Translations under genes and position numbers: made by a program | NCBI RefSeq assembly: GCF_016909015.1 | Contig: NZ_JAFBFA010000016.1 | Location: 35,152 to 99,151 of the forward strand | DNA: 64,000 nucleotides | Direction of reading: 5' to 3' | Source: Gracilibacillus alcaliphilus | GTDB lineage: Bacteria; Bacillota; Bacilli; Bacillales; Amphibacillaceae | Notes under the pieces: model-generated | Database searches by the model: none | Told to the model about the DNA's origin: nothing | The model's input: only the letters and a program-made list of their open reading frames with translations | Shown: positions 8,680 to 18,177 of the stretch, piece after piece | How the letters are laid out: each line of letters begins with the position of its first letter | Numbering within the stretch: position 1 is the stretch's first letter

Positions 8680-9990
8680 ATGATGAAAAAACTTAGTATA
8701 TTATTAGCTCTGGCTTTACTCCTAGGTGTTCTGGCGGCTTGCAGTGGTAACGATTCGGAAAATACAGAAGGAAGTAATGATAACTCGGGAGGCCAAAATG
8801 GAGAAGCAAAAGCGCCGGAAGATTTTGAAGGAGAATTGGAAATTTGGACATTCTTTGGTGATGTAGAGAAGATGGGTGCGCAATTTGAAGAAAAATATCC
8901 AAACGTTTCTGTTAATGTGAGTGTGTTTCCTGGTGATCAATATCAAACGAAATTAATGAATGCGATTAATTCTCGCACAGATATCCCAGACATTTTTGAT
9001 CTCGAGCGAGGATATATGGGCAAATTTATTAATCAAGATTTTGTAGCTGATTTATCGGCGATGGGTGCAGATGAATTGGTGGAAGACTATGTACCATATG
9101 TCAAAGAGCTGGGGGTTGGAGAGGATGGTTCCGTTCGTGCCATATCTGATCACTCGTCTCCAGGTGCATTCTGGTACCATCGTGATTTGGCAGAGGAATA
9201 CTTAGGAACATCCGACCCTGACGAGGTTTCTGCAATGGTTAGTACGTGGGATGACATTATTGAGTTAGGCAAGCAGGTAGCAGCAGATAGCAATGGCGAT
9301 GTACAGTTAATTTCTCATTTTGGTGATGTATTTAATACGGAAAAAGCAAACCAAGAGCTATGGGTACAAGACGATACACTAGTTATTGATCCAGAATGGG
9401 AGACCGTCTTTAATAACATGAAACAGATTAGAGAGGAAGGTGTCGATGCGAAACTTGGCTATTTCTCAGCTGGATGGGGAGACGCACTAAATGAAGGCGG
9501 TGTTATCATGTTCGCCAACCCAGCATGGGCAGGTTTCATGGTCGGTAATGATGATGGACAAGCAAACGGTAAATATGGCTTGGCACAGACACCAAGCGGC
9601 TACTATGATGGCGGTACGTATCGAGCTGTGTACGAAGGTTCTGAAAACAAAGATTTAGCCTATGAGTTTATTAAATTTATTGCAAGTGAAGAATGGCAGC
9701 AGTACAACCTGGAAGAGACAGGGAATATGCCTGCACTTACAACCATCTATGATGAGAACGGAGATTCATTTACACATGAATTCTTTGGAGACCAAAAAAT
9801 ACTAGATACGTATAAAGAACAAGTCATGGAGATTCCAGCCGTAAAAGCGACCGAAAATAACGAGGAAATAAGTGCGTTATGGTACGATGCTGCAGCAGAA
9901 GCTGTAGATAATGGCCAAGATTATGATACCGTACTCAGCAAGTTTAAGGATTCCGTCAAGAATGGATATCCAAATGTTGACGTAGAGTAG
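8680..9990 (+). CDS. Sugar ABC transporter substrate-binding lipoprotein
   Basis: A 436-residue extracellular solute-binding protein (family 1, MalE-like) anchored to the membrane as a lipoprotein. The signal peptide ends in GVLAAC, with the lipid-modified Cys at residue 21, and an acidic Ser/Asn/Gly-rich linker follows. The binding fold begins at LEIWTFFGDVEKMGAQFEEK, and DIFDLERGYMGKF and ANPAWAGFMVGNDDG match family features. Two ATG codons stand in tandem (8680, 8683); the second is spaced slightly better from AAGGGG. About 100 bases separate it from the permeases. A GC-rich hairpin behind it (10012-10037) fits the usual higher expression of binding proteins. Confidence 0.93.
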   Translation: MMKKLSILLALALLLGVLAACSGNDSENTEGSNDNSGGQNGEAKAPEDFEGELEIWTFFGDVEKMGAQFEEKYPNVSVNVSVFPGDQYQTKLMNAINSRTDIPDIFDLERGYMGKFINQDFVADLSAMGADELVEDYVPYVKELGVGEDGSVRAISDHSSPGAFWYHRDLAEEYLGTSDPDEVSAMVSTWDDIIELGKQVAADSNGDVQLISHFGDVFNTEKANQELWVQDDTLVIDPEWETVFNNMKQIREEGVDAKLGYFSAGWGDALNEGGVIMFANPAWAGFMVGNDDGQANGKYGLAQTPSGYYDGGTYRAVYEGSENKDLAYEFIKFIASEEWQQYNLEETGNMPALTTIYDENGDSFTHEFFGDQKILDTYKEQVMEIPAVKATENNEEISALWYDAAAEAVDNGQDYDTVLSKFKDSVKNGYPNVDVE

Positions 9991-10011
9991 CTGAGCTTCA
10001 TTATTGCCAAT

Positions 10012-10037
10012 GGCGACTGCTCATGCAAGCAGTCGCC
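10012..10037 (+). other. Intercistronic GC-rich hairpin behind the binding-protein gene
   Basis: GGCGACTGCT and AGCAGTCGCC form a perfect 10-bp stem with loop CATGCA. No T-run follows and the next ribosome site comes at once, so it is more likely an mRNA-stabilising or partial-termination element than a full terminator. It would raise binding-protein transcript over the downstream enzyme genes. Confidence 0.6.
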
Positions 10038-10059
10038 GATCTGCTAAAGGAGATGGACT

Positions 10060-11355
10060 ATGAGTATTATTGCCCAACATATAAATAACATCAAGTTGAT
10101 TGATGGTCATGAACACCTCATCCCTCAAAAGGACCGCCAAAAAATGAATAGTGATTTCTTCGATCTATTACATTATTTGCAATCTGATTTGATTACTGCT
10201 GGAATCGATTCGGCTTTCTTTGATAAGAAGAAAAATCAAATGTCCGATCGAGAGAAGGCGGCAGTATTTCTGAAGTACTGGGTAAAAACCAAAAATACAA
10301 CCTATGCACAAATGCTGCGCTGGGCGGTAGAAGATATATATGGAATGAAAGACTGGACAGTAGACGGAATCTGCCATCTGAACGAACAGGTGAAACAGGC
10401 CTCTCAAGATCCGTTACTCTATCATAAGATTTTAAAGGAAAAGGCAGGGATCGATTTAGCCTTTACCTTGATTTTTACTACAAAGGTTGACTTTGAGCTG
10501 TTTAGACCGGTTATGTGGACGGATCATGTGTTTAAGCTGCGAACATTACAAGAAATAATTAATCTAGAAAAAGAAGCTGATATGACTATTTATGAATTGG
10601 ATGACCTTGTATCAGCTATGGATACATTAATCGAACGATATGTTAATGAAGGGATGGTTGCAACCAAAATTGGGGCAGCATATTGGCGGACCCTTGCTGT
10701 GGAAAAACCAACAAAAGAAGCAGCTGCACAAGCATTTAATAAAATAAAAGCAAATCATTTAGGGGAGTGGATTCCACAGGAAGAGGCCAAGCCTTTACAG
10801 GACTATATGATTCATCGAGTCATACAAGCATCGATCAAGCATGAGTTACCGATTCAAATCCACACAGGACATCAAGAACCAAGCGTATCTGGAAATGGCA
10901 ACATCCTGACTCATTCGCAAGTTACTGATTTGATTCCGCTTTTATTAGAGTACAGCCAAGCGAAATTTGTTCTTCTGCATGGCGGCTATCCTTATTATAA
11001 TGAGTACTTATCGATTGTGAAAAATTTTCCGAATGCCTATGCCGATTTAACTTGGTGTTACATTCTGTCACCAACAGCTACTAAGCAAATGCTGATGCAG
11101 ATGATTGAAATGGTGCCACAATCAAAAATATTAGGCTTTGGTGGAGATTATAGCCAAGTGGAGGGTACTTATGCACATGCAAAGCTGGCTCGGAGAATTC
11201 TTACCGAGGCGTTGACAGCTAAAGTGGAACTGGGCGATATGACAGTCAAGGAAGCTTGTGAATTTGCCAATCATGTGCTTAGAAACAATCTGATTGAATT
11301 ATATCAATTAGAACTGGACCCGATTTCTTTAGAGAAGGAGGAAAATGATGTTTAG
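10060..11355 (+). CDS. Amidohydrolase-family metal-dependent hydrolase
   Basis: A 431-residue TIM-barrel metalloenzyme of the amidohydrolase superfamily (PF04909-like, also resembling uronate isomerase relatives). Metal-binding landmarks are visible in the expected order: IDGHEHL (His17, His19) on strand 1, QIHTGH (about 268), LLHGGYPY (about 307) and GFGGDYS (Asp about 363). There is no signal peptide, so it is cytoplasmic. AAAGGAG upstream fixes the ATG at 10060. The gene lies between the sugar-binding protein and a GH36-like enzyme and overlaps the latter by 11 bases, so it probably acts on the imported sugar or a product of it. The actual reaction (hydrolysis, lactone opening or isomerisation) cannot be inferred. 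Confidence 0.82.
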   Translation: MSIIAQHINNIKLIDGHEHLIPQKDRQKMNSDFFDLLHYLQSDLITAGIDSAFFDKKKNQMSDREKAAVFLKYWVKTKNTTYAQMLRWAVEDIYGMKDWTVDGICHLNEQVKQASQDPLLYHKILKEKAGIDLAFTLIFTTKVDFELFRPVMWTDHVFKLRTLQEIINLEKEADMTIYELDDLVSAMDTLIERYVNEGMVATKIGAAYWRTLAVEKPTKEAAAQAFNKIKANHLGEWIPQEEAKPLQDYMIHRVIQASIKHELPIQIHTGHQEPSVSGNGNILTHSQVTDLIPLLLEYSQAKFVLLHGGYPYYNEYLSIVKNFPNAYADLTWCYILSPTATKQMLMQMIEMVPQSKILGFGGDYSQVEGTYAHAKLARRILTEALTAKVELGDMTVKEACEFANHVLRNNLIELYQLELDPISLEKEENDV

Positions 11356-13489
11356 TATTGCAGAGAAGGGCGAGCGGCTGGAACTCTTGAATAATCAAAA
11401 AAGTATCTTGGATCAGATTCATTTCCAAGTTCAAGTTGATGCATTAGGCACCATAAACTTAGATTTGGCTGAGGTATCCACAGAATACAAACAAGATCGG
11501 TTTGGAGAGTATCAGCAGATGAAGTATGTCTACAAGCAAGAGGAGAAGATTGATTTCACGTTTGTTGTCCATTGTTATGCCTCTTATGTTCATGCCTATG
11601 TGGAGGCAGTGGTTCATAATGATAGACCTCAAGGCTATCATGATTATTTGACTTCAGAAAAGAGCATCATTATTAAGGTCGATCAGTTAGTGGATATGAC
11701 CAATCTAGTAGCACACTATCGTCATAAAGACTGGTGGACTCGTCCTTATTTTGGTCATGATTTAGCAGCATTACCGGACAGAACACAATCTTTATTATGG
11801 GAATGCGGGCATGAGTTTTATCAACTATTGCCGGTCGCAGACTCCACATTTAAAACAGAGCTGACGGGTGCGGCGACAGGCTTTCAGATGGAGCTTTCTT
11901 CCTATGATGGCGGGAGAACACAGGCTAAGTCATTAGCGTTCGTCTTAGCCAAAGGAGATAATCCATTTGCGTTGTCCCGAAATATTACTAAACGAGTACT
12001 CGAATTAACGGGAAATGGTAAAGCTATCGCTGACAAACGCTATCCTGAACGCTTAGATTATTTAGGCTGGTGCAGCTGGGATGCTTTTTATCAAGAAGTG
12101 AACGAAGATGGTATACGCAATAAAGTGATGGAGCTGAAAGATAAAGACATACCGGTAAAATGGCTGATGATTGATGATGGCTGGTCACAAGTTAATGATC
12201 AAAGGTTACGTTCATTTGAACCTGATCCAGCCAAATTTCCAAATGGATTTAAGTCACTTACAAAGGAATTGAAGGAAACTTATGATATTGATTCTATCGG
12301 TGTCTGGCATACCCTAGCAGGTTATTGGGGTGGGGTTGATCCTGGAAGTCCGCTAGCTTTGGAAATGGCCTCGCATCTTTTGAAAACCAATAGCGGCCGG
12401 TTAGTTCCTTATCCGGATAAAGCAAAAGGCTATGGTTTTTGGGAGACATGGCATCATTTTTTAGAACAGCAAGGTATCGATTTTGTTAAAGTGGATGGAC
12501 AAAGTGGGATCAATAACTTCTTAAGAGAACATATGGCCATAGGAGAAGCTTCGGTGGAAACACATAAGGCAATAGAGGCCTCAGTGGGTATCCACTTTGA
12601 TCATTGCATCATTAACTGTATGGGCATGGCGCAGGAGAATGTGTATAATCGCCCTATTTCCGCTGTATCAAGGAGCAGTGATGACTTTGTACCAGATGTG
12701 CAGGAATATGGCTTTGCGGAACATGCTTTGCAGAATGTATATAACTCTTTTTATCATGGAGAACTGTATTACGGGGATTGGGATATGTTCTGGACGATCC
12801 ACCGCGATGCCAAGCGACATGCATTATTGAGGGCAATTAGCGGCGGTCCCATTTATACCAGTGACCGAGTTGGCCAAACAGATGCAGATTTGTTGCGCCC
12901 GCTTATTTATAAGGATGGCCGGATTATTCGTTGTGACCAGCCTGGAAAACCAACAGCTGACACATTAATGGTCGATCCTGTCAATACACTCGTACCGATG
13001 AAAGTTTGGAACAAAAATAATGGGGCTGGTGTGTTAGCTGTTTTTCATATACATCATTCGAATGAAATGGTTACGGGAACGATTAGTCCTAGCGACATCG
13101 AAGGAATGACTGCCTCAGAATATATGGTGTATGATTATTTCAACCAAACTAGTGAGATAATGAAAATAGAGGAGACCAAACCGATTTCATTAAACCATGA
13201 AGAATATGGATTATATATCTTTATACCAAAACAGTCCATCATTCCAATCGGTTTAATAGAAAAATATATTCCGACAGACAGCTATCAGATATTATACAGA
13301 TCAGAAGATAGATTGGTGGTGCAATTGCGTGAAGGCGGGCGATTTGCCTTTGCCACAGAGTCGAAGCCTGTCAATGTCTTGGTTAATGGAGAAAAAGCGG
13401 CAGTCACCCAGTTGGGATCAGATCCTTCCATCTGTGTGATAGATTGTCCTTCCACACCATCTCCGTTATTGATAGAGATTAGTATATAG
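11345..13489 (+). CDS. GH36-like alpha-galactosidase / raffinose synthase (Sip1) family enzyme
   Basis: A 714-residue protein of the Sip1/raffinose-synthase branch of clan GH-D (PF05691). An N-terminal beta-rich domain is followed by the TIM barrel with LGWCSWDAFYQEV (about 240), WLMIDDGWSQ (about 272), the putative nucleophile Asp384 in DFVKVDGQ, and the acid/base Asp446-447 in SRSSDDF; a C-terminal beta domain follows. No signal peptide is seen, so it would act on imported oligosaccharides. ATG 11345 and ATG 11348 are both possible behind AAGGAGG; the gene overlaps the end of the amidohydrolase gene, which implies coupled translation. Bacterial members are mostly alpha-galactosidase-like, but substrate specificity is not settled by sequence. 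Confidence 0.87.
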   Translation: MMFSIAEKGERLELLNNQKSILDQIHFQVQVDALGTINLDLAEVSTEYKQDRFGEYQQMKYVYKQEEKIDFTFVVHCYASYVHAYVEAVVHNDRPQGYHDYLTSEKSIIIKVDQLVDMTNLVAHYRHKDWWTRPYFGHDLAALPDRTQSLLWECGHEFYQLLPVADSTFKTELTGAATGFQMELSSYDGGRTQAKSLAFVLAKGDNPFALSRNITKRVLELTGNGKAIADKRYPERLDYLGWCSWDAFYQEVNEDGIRNKVMELKDKDIPVKWLMIDDGWSQVNDQRLRSFEPDPAKFPNGFKSLTKELKETYDIDSIGVWHTLAGYWGGVDPGSPLALEMASHLLKTNSGRLVPYPDKAKGYGFWETWHHFLEQQGIDFVKVDGQSGINNFLREHMAIGEASVETHKAIEASVGIHFDHCIINCMGMAQENVYNRPISAVSRSSDDFVPDVQEYGFAEHALQNVYNSFYHGELYYGDWDMFWTIHRDAKRHALLRAISGGPIYTSDRVGQTDADLLRPLIYKDGRIIRCDQPGKPTADTLMVDPVNTLVPMKVWNKNNGAGVLAVFHIHHSNEMVTGTISPSDIEGMTASEYMVYDYFNQTSEIMKIEETKPISLNHEEYGLYIFIPKQSIIPIGLIEKYIPTDSYQILYRSEDRLVVQLREGGRFAFATESKPVNVLVNGEKAAVTQLGSDPSICVIDCPSTPSPLLIEISI

Positions 13490-13601
13490 CAAGGGCTCGT
13501 GGATAGCTGGTGTACCGGGATAAAGAGTGCGGGAGTAACACATCTTATCCTGCATGATGGGTAAAAATGATAAATCTAGCATGATAAAAGGGAGTCAGAG
13601 T

Positions 13602-14243
13602 ATGAAGAAAACACAGGGATGGAAAAATGGACTTGTCCGTTTCGCCGAATGGTTTTCACGGTTGGCTTATTTAAATCTATTATGGATTGGTTTTACACTT
13701 GCCGGTTTACTGGTATTTGGCTTCTTTCCTGCGACAGCAGCAATGTTTGCCGTGATTAGAAAGTGGGGGATGGGTAACTTGTCCGCTTCTGTGTTCTCCA
13801 CCTTTTGGGATTATTATCGGCGTGACTTTGTAAAGGCTAATGGTGCAGGCTGTCTGATGGCTGTGATTGGCTATATTATGTATATTGACGTATTTGTATT
13901 TGATTTTGCGCCAACCATGATGATGCAGATCGTACAATTAATCCTATATTTGATTGCCTTCTTGTTTTTATTAGTGGCAGTTTATTTTTTTCCTGTGTAT
14001 GTTCACTTTGATTTGCAATGGTTTCAGTATATTAAAATGGCTGTGTTAATGGCATTTGCGGCTCCTTTTCGTGCCACATTAATGGTTATTATCGGGTATG
14101 GTGTGTTTTTCCTTATGGCCAAGATGCCGATTGTGATGTTATTTTTCTTGGGCAGTGCGATTAGTTATTTATGGTTAATGATTGCACTGCCCACATTTTA
14201 TAAGCTGCAAAACGGCAATGGGAAGCCGCAGCAGGTTGAGTAA
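13602..14243 (+). CDS. DUF624 (YesL-type) membrane protein
   Basis: A 213-residue integral membrane protein of the DUF624 family, whose B. subtilis member YesL lies in a plant-glycan operon; the molecular role is unknown. Several hydrophobic helices can be seen (LAYLNLLWIGFTLAGLLVFG, VQLILYLIAFLFLLVAVYFF, IVMLFFLGSAISYLWLMIAL), and the FFPATAAMFAVIRKW segment is typical of the family. The ATG at 13602 is preferred to the upstream ATG at 13554 because AAAGGGAG (13587-13594) is correctly spaced for it and the protein then begins MKKTQGWKNG. It is the last gene of the first glycan operon. Confidence 0.85.
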   Translation: MKKTQGWKNGLVRFAEWFSRLAYLNLLWIGFTLAGLLVFGFFPATAAMFAVIRKWGMGNLSASVFSTFWDYYRRDFVKANGAGCLMAVIGYIMYIDVFVFDFAPTMMMQIVQLILYLIAFLFLLVAVYFFPVYVHFDLQWFQYIKMAVLMAFAAPFRATLMVIIGYGVFFLMAKMPIVMLFFLGSAISYLWLMIALPTFYKLQNGNGKPQQVE

Positions 14244-14451
14244 CGTTTTTTAGCAGGTAATTTGCTTGCATAGATTGTATTACAAGAAGCTAAATAGGTT
14301 TCAAAAGGTTTATTCCTTTAAATAGTTATTTTGCTTATCAAGCATGTGTATTCTCTTCTGAATCTTTTAAAAAAACCATCCATGTCTCTATTTAACCCAT
14401 TTTTGTAACGACAATGTTCCACGTGAAAAAATAAAATTCGATATATTTTGC
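14244..14451. other. Gap behind the first glycan operon, no gene seen
   Basis: AT-rich sequence between the DUF624 gene and its terminator. I see no reading frame with a ribosome site and no clear promoter. Confidence 0.5.
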
Positions 14452-14480
14452 AAAGAGTTCCGTTAAGGGGCTCTTTTATT
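14452..14480 (+). terminator. Intrinsic terminator ending the first glycan operon
   Basis: AAAGAGTTCC pairs with GGGGCTCTTT (two G-T pairs) around loop GTTAA, followed by TTATTTT. It lies about 210 bases behind the last gene of the operon. Confidence 0.7.
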
Positions 14481-14590
14481 TTGGTACGATACTAACTGTT
14501 CCGCGGTCATAAACAGAGTTGAATCCTTTCTAAAGCAAAGGTAAGATATTAATTAAATAACTGGAAATTCAGAGGGGGAAGAGGAATGCG

Positions 14591-14930
14591 ATGGAATGGT
14601 ACAAAGAAGTGTATATTGTAAGTGACAGTAGAGAGAGGCTTCATATTCCAACAGTTGTACAGTTATTGTCAGCTACTTATTAGGCAGCTGACAGGACAAA
14701 AGCGGAAATAGAGAAGAGTATTGATCATTCTCTAGCCTTTGGACTGTATGAGTGAACAACAAATTGGTTTTGCCAGAGTTGTGACAGACAAAGCAGTCTT
14801 CTCTTAGATACTAGATGTCGTGATCGAAGAGGATTATCGGGGAAAGGGTTTAGGCAAATGGTTAATAAACTGCCTGCTGGAGCATCCGGAATATTTTATT
14901 TGTAGCGAAGAAAAGCTAGTACTGGCGTAA
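14591..14930 (+). pseudogene. GNAT-family acetyltransferase pseudogene
   Basis: The remains of a ~135-residue GNAT acetyltransferase are readable as MEWYKEVYIVSDSRERLHIP, then LLSATY*AADRTKAEIEKS, FGLYE, QQIGFARVVTDKAVFS*ILD and VVIEEDYRGKGLGKWLIN, which includes the acetyl-CoA loop. It is broken by TAG at 14681-14683 where tryptophan is expected, by a frame change near 14751-14754, and by a second TAG in place of tryptophan at about 14805. The C-terminus is also worn. A ribosome-site-like AGAGGGGGAAGAGG precedes it. It lies between the two glycan operons and is clearly not functional as one protein. Confidence 0.85.
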
Positions 14931-14965
14931 AATAAAACAGTAAAGCCTCCGCAAGGCTTTACTGT
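14931..14965 (-). terminator. Intrinsic terminator of the minus-strand mannosidase operon
   Basis: ACAGTAAAGCCT and AGGCTTTACTGT form a perfect 12-bp stem with loop CCGCA. Read on the minus strand the stem is followed by TTTTATTTTA, so it ends the operon whose last gene stops at 15023. It may also stop reading on the plus strand. Confidence 0.85.
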
Positions 14966-15022
14966 GCTCTATTATCTTCCTCATTTTTTCCGACAAAAAG
15001 GGGACTGCGATATTTGTAATAA

Positions 15023-18000
15023 CTATGCTTTCCATTTTAGTTTAAAGGTTTTAATCTCAAATGGATCAAAAGGGATGGGGTTATCCAGATCAATGACTTG
15101 TTTTTTCTGCTCTAACAAATTTGTTTCCACGATTTCCTGAACATCAAAATGAAGGATTAGCTTTGCCTGTGAATGACTGCCAGATGTTTCATATAATCGG
15201 ATAATGATATCATCATCCATTTCTGCCTTTTTCAAGGAGCCTAACATAACACGATCTCCAATAAGCTGGACAAAAGAGGCAGAGGTATTCTGTCCACAAT
15301 TGTCCTTGTTCGTCACCGTCTGTTTGACGGAACGAATTGGTATGTTTAACTCGTATCCTTCCTTATAGACGTTCCCAGCGATAAAATCTCCTTTATGCGG
15401 ATAGAAACTGTAAGTAAACTCATGCTCAGCCCGGTCAGCCTCAGGATCAGGGCTGGCTGAACTTCGCAATAGATTAATATCCAGCTCATTTCCTTCTGCG
15501 CGATGACCGTACTTACAATCATTTAACAAAGCCACACCATAGTTCGGTTCCGATAAATCGATCCAATGATGGGCGCTAATTTCATCCTTGGCAGCATCCC
15601 ATGATGTGTTACGATGGGTGGTGCGTTTGATATAACCAAATTGGATATCACAATGTACATGCTCACTTTTGACATGGAGTGGAAACGAAGTTCTCAGCAT
15701 TTTGTTCGCTTCCTGCCAATCTACCTTTGTCTTAAAATCAAGCCGTCTGCTTGATAACGTTAGATTAATCGATTGTTCGATGGTCGAATGGCCAAATTGA
15801 TAGACTTGGGTAACGGTCGCATGTGGTCCAGCAACCTTGGCTTGAACATGATCAAGCACGGGATACATCTTGGCCGCTGATCGATAGTCTGCTGGGAAAT
15901 CCCAGGCATCGCCATGATCATGATAGACGGTCAATCGGTTGGCGGAAGCATAAGGGGCAATGGTTTCCCGCTGGTTTTCCTTATCATATATTGAGCGAAT
16001 GGTGCCGTCTTTATGAAAAGAAACTTTAAGCAGATCATTTTCCAGCAGGTCTGGTGCCGCTCGTAATGGTTGTACTTCCTGTATATATTGCGCCTGATCT
16101 GTTTTCTGTAGCGGGAGATATCCCATTGGCGGTACGACTATTTTTTTCCATGTTCCGCTAGCTTCTACCCATTCCTGTCTTGACCATGGCAGGGAATTAA
16201 ACAGGGTCAACCCAGACAGTCCCAAATGCTCGCTTAGAGCTTGGTAGTGTTCGGCGATCATTTCTTCTAATCGATCGAGAATGATTTGATAGCGTTCCAA
16301 TGACTCATCATAGACACGGCCGATCGAGGAGCCGGGAAGGATATCGTGAAATTGATACAGCATCACTTCCTTCCAGATGGTCTCTAGCTCAGCGGCAGGA
16401 TACTCTTTTACTCCCTTGATCATTGTTAAGGCGGCTGCAAATTCTAATTCGCGTAAGGCTATTTCAATGAAACGGTTAAAGCGTTTGTTTCGTGCCTGTG
16501 ATGTTAGGGTTCCTTGATGCTTCTCCAAATAAAGCTCCCCAACCCATGTTTTATACTTATTAGAAGCTTCCGCCAGTTTGTCGAAGAATTGGATCGATGT
16601 TTCCTGTACAACTGGTGCCAGCCCCAGCAGATTTTTTTCGCGTTGCAGCCGTTCTAAATGCTCTTCACCTGGGCCACCGCCTCCATCTCCAATGCCAAAC
16701 AGCATTAAACTATGCTCTGAGATATTCTTGTCGTAATATTCGCGCTCTATTTTCTTAATCGATCTTGGAGCAGCAGGGCTGTTATACGTATCTTCAGGAG
16801 GCAGGTGGGTCAGCACCTTGCTTCCATCAATACCTTGCCAAAAAAAGGTATGGTGCGGATGATCGTTATATTCACTCCATGACAATTTTTGTGTCATCAC
16901 ATAGTCCACATTGGACTGCTTCAAAATTTGCGGCAGGACAGGGGAGTAGCCGAAAATATCGGGCACCCACAACGTTCGGACTTCTTTGCCAAATTCATCG
17001 GCAAAGAATTTTTTTCCATGTAATACTTGTCGAATAAAAGATTCTCCATTCGGAATATTGGAATCCGGTTCCACCCACATAGCGCCTTGAACTTCCCAGC
17101 GGCCTTCAGCAATTCGTTGTTTAATTTGTTCATATAGCGTTGGATAGTAGTCTTTCATCCATTGATATAATTGGGGCTGACTTGCACCAAACATATAGTC
17201 TGGATATTTTTCCATATTGCGAAGCACGGTCGCAAAGGTTCTTGCCCCTTTGCGAATCGTTTCTCGTATCGGCCACAGCCAGGCCAAATCAATATGGGCG
17301 TGACCAATCGCGCTGATGGTAAGTTCAGCATCGCCGTTTTGCTTGCTTAAAGGTACTGCCAGTATCTCACGGGCATTACTTATTGTTGTATCAGACCAAT
17401 CTGTCAGCAACAGCGAAGTCTCGTAAAGCGCCTGCAGAATTCTCGCTTTTCTAACAGAGTCATCTTCCAATTGTTCAGCCAACTCCAGCAGTACTTCAAC
17501 ATCATAGTACAGTGATCGCACTTCCTCATTACAGCTGGCAATCACTGCTTCTTTGAGCGTGCCGGATCTGTAATGGCCAAATAAGTCATTACAACCGGCA
17601 TCGGCCCATAGAGAAATTTCCTCTGTCCCTAAGGCATGGTCAGTGATTTCAACCACTCTTTTTCCAGGTTTCCCTAATGCTAATTCAAACTCTGAATTCA
17701 CATTGGTTAAGCCTTGCAAAGGCGTGCCTTTTTGATCTACTAAACATAATTCACCATTGATATCGATGAGCAAAACGATTTTTTGCCCTTTTGCAGCTGT
17801 CGGGACGGTTCCTGTAAAATGGAACCAGGCACAGTCCCAGAGCTCTCCCCATTTATCACCAGCAGACAAGGAAAGATAGGTTCCTTGCTCTCTTTCTTCA
17901 AATAGAACAGGTTCTTTGGTTACCCAAGCTTCTACTTTTAGAGGAATAAGCTGTTCATAGATCTTGTCTGCGATAAAGGCTTTCATCTTGTGTAATTTAT

Positions 18001-18025
18001 CTGGCTTTATTTTTTCGTATGGCAT
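15023..18025 (-). CDS. Alpha-mannosidase, glycoside hydrolase family 38 (large type)
   Basis: A 1000-residue GH38 enzyme. An N-terminal beta domain of about 235 residues precedes the catalytic part, which begins SAIGHAHIDLAWLWP (His242, Asp246, zinc ligands). The nucleophile Asp356 is in LWVPDIFGYSP, and YQFHDILPGSS gives His560. The C-terminal half is the all-beta GH38C region. The PDIFGY form and the length match the larger bacterial/cytosolic class II alpha-mannosidases, distinct from the 807-residue enzyme at 2.8 kb. No signal peptide is seen, so it is cytoplasmic. The start is supported by GGAGGGT on the minus strand. It is the last gene of the lplABC-type operon, so it probably cuts an imported mannose-containing oligosaccharide. 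Confidence 0.95.
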   Translation of the reverse strand: MPYEKIKPDKLHKMKAFIADKIYEQLIPLKVEAWVTKEPVLFEEREQGTYLSLSAGDKWGELWDCAWFHFTGTVPTAAKGQKIVLLIDINGELCLVDQKGTPLQGLTNVNSEFELALGKPGKRVVEITDHALGTEEISLWADAGCNDLFGHYRSGTLKEAVIASCNEEVRSLYYDVEVLLELAEQLEDDSVRKARILQALYETSLLLTDWSDTTISNAREILAVPLSKQNGDAELTISAIGHAHIDLAWLWPIRETIRKGARTFATVLRNMEKYPDYMFGASQPQLYQWMKDYYPTLYEQIKQRIAEGRWEVQGAMWVEPDSNIPNGESFIRQVLHGKKFFADEFGKEVRTLWVPDIFGYSPVLPQILKQSNVDYVMTQKLSWSEYNDHPHHTFFWQGIDGSKVLTHLPPEDTYNSPAAPRSIKKIEREYYDKNISEHSLMLFGIGDGGGGPGEEHLERLQREKNLLGLAPVVQETSIQFFDKLAEASNKYKTWVGELYLEKHQGTLTSQARNKRFNRFIEIALRELEFAAALTMIKGVKEYPAAELETIWKEVMLYQFHDILPGSSIGRVYDESLERYQIILDRLEEMIAEHYQALSEHLGLSGLTLFNSLPWSRQEWVEASGTWKKIVVPPMGYLPLQKTDQAQYIQEVQPLRAAPDLLENDLLKVSFHKDGTIRSIYDKENQRETIAPYASANRLTVYHDHGDAWDFPADYRSAAKMYPVLDHVQAKVAGPHATVTQVYQFGHSTIEQSINLTLSSRRLDFKTKVDWQEANKMLRTSFPLHVKSEHVHCDIQFGYIKRTTHRNTSWDAAKDEISAHHWIDLSEPNYGVALLNDCKYGHRAEGNELDINLLRSSASPDPEADRAEHEFTYSFYPHKGDFIAGNVYKEGYELNIPIRSVKQTVTNKDNCGQNTSASFVQLIGDRVMLGSLKKAEMDDDIIIRLYETSGSHSQAKLILHFDVQEIVETNLLEQKKQVIDLDNPIPFDPFEIKTFKLKWKA

Positions 18026-18081
18026 TCCTGACCCTCCGACTTTCTGTAGTTAAGTTTCTCGCAGTGTAACTGGTTGTAAGC

Positions 18082-18126
18082 CTCCCACTTCAAGAAATAA
18101 GGGAACACCTCATTTCTAAGTGGGAG
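18082..18126 (-). other. Intergenic hairpin between the 721-residue protein and mannosidase genes
   Basis: CTCCCACTT and AGAAAT pair with ATTTCT and AAGTGGGAG around a 14-base loop, giving a long, slightly bulged stem. No T-run follows on either strand. It probably adjusts transcript level or mRNA processing between two genes of one operon. Confidence 0.55.
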
Positions 18127-18177
18127 ATCCAACAGCCAGTAACGGCCCGATTGATGCAACTAACGTTCACTTTGTAT

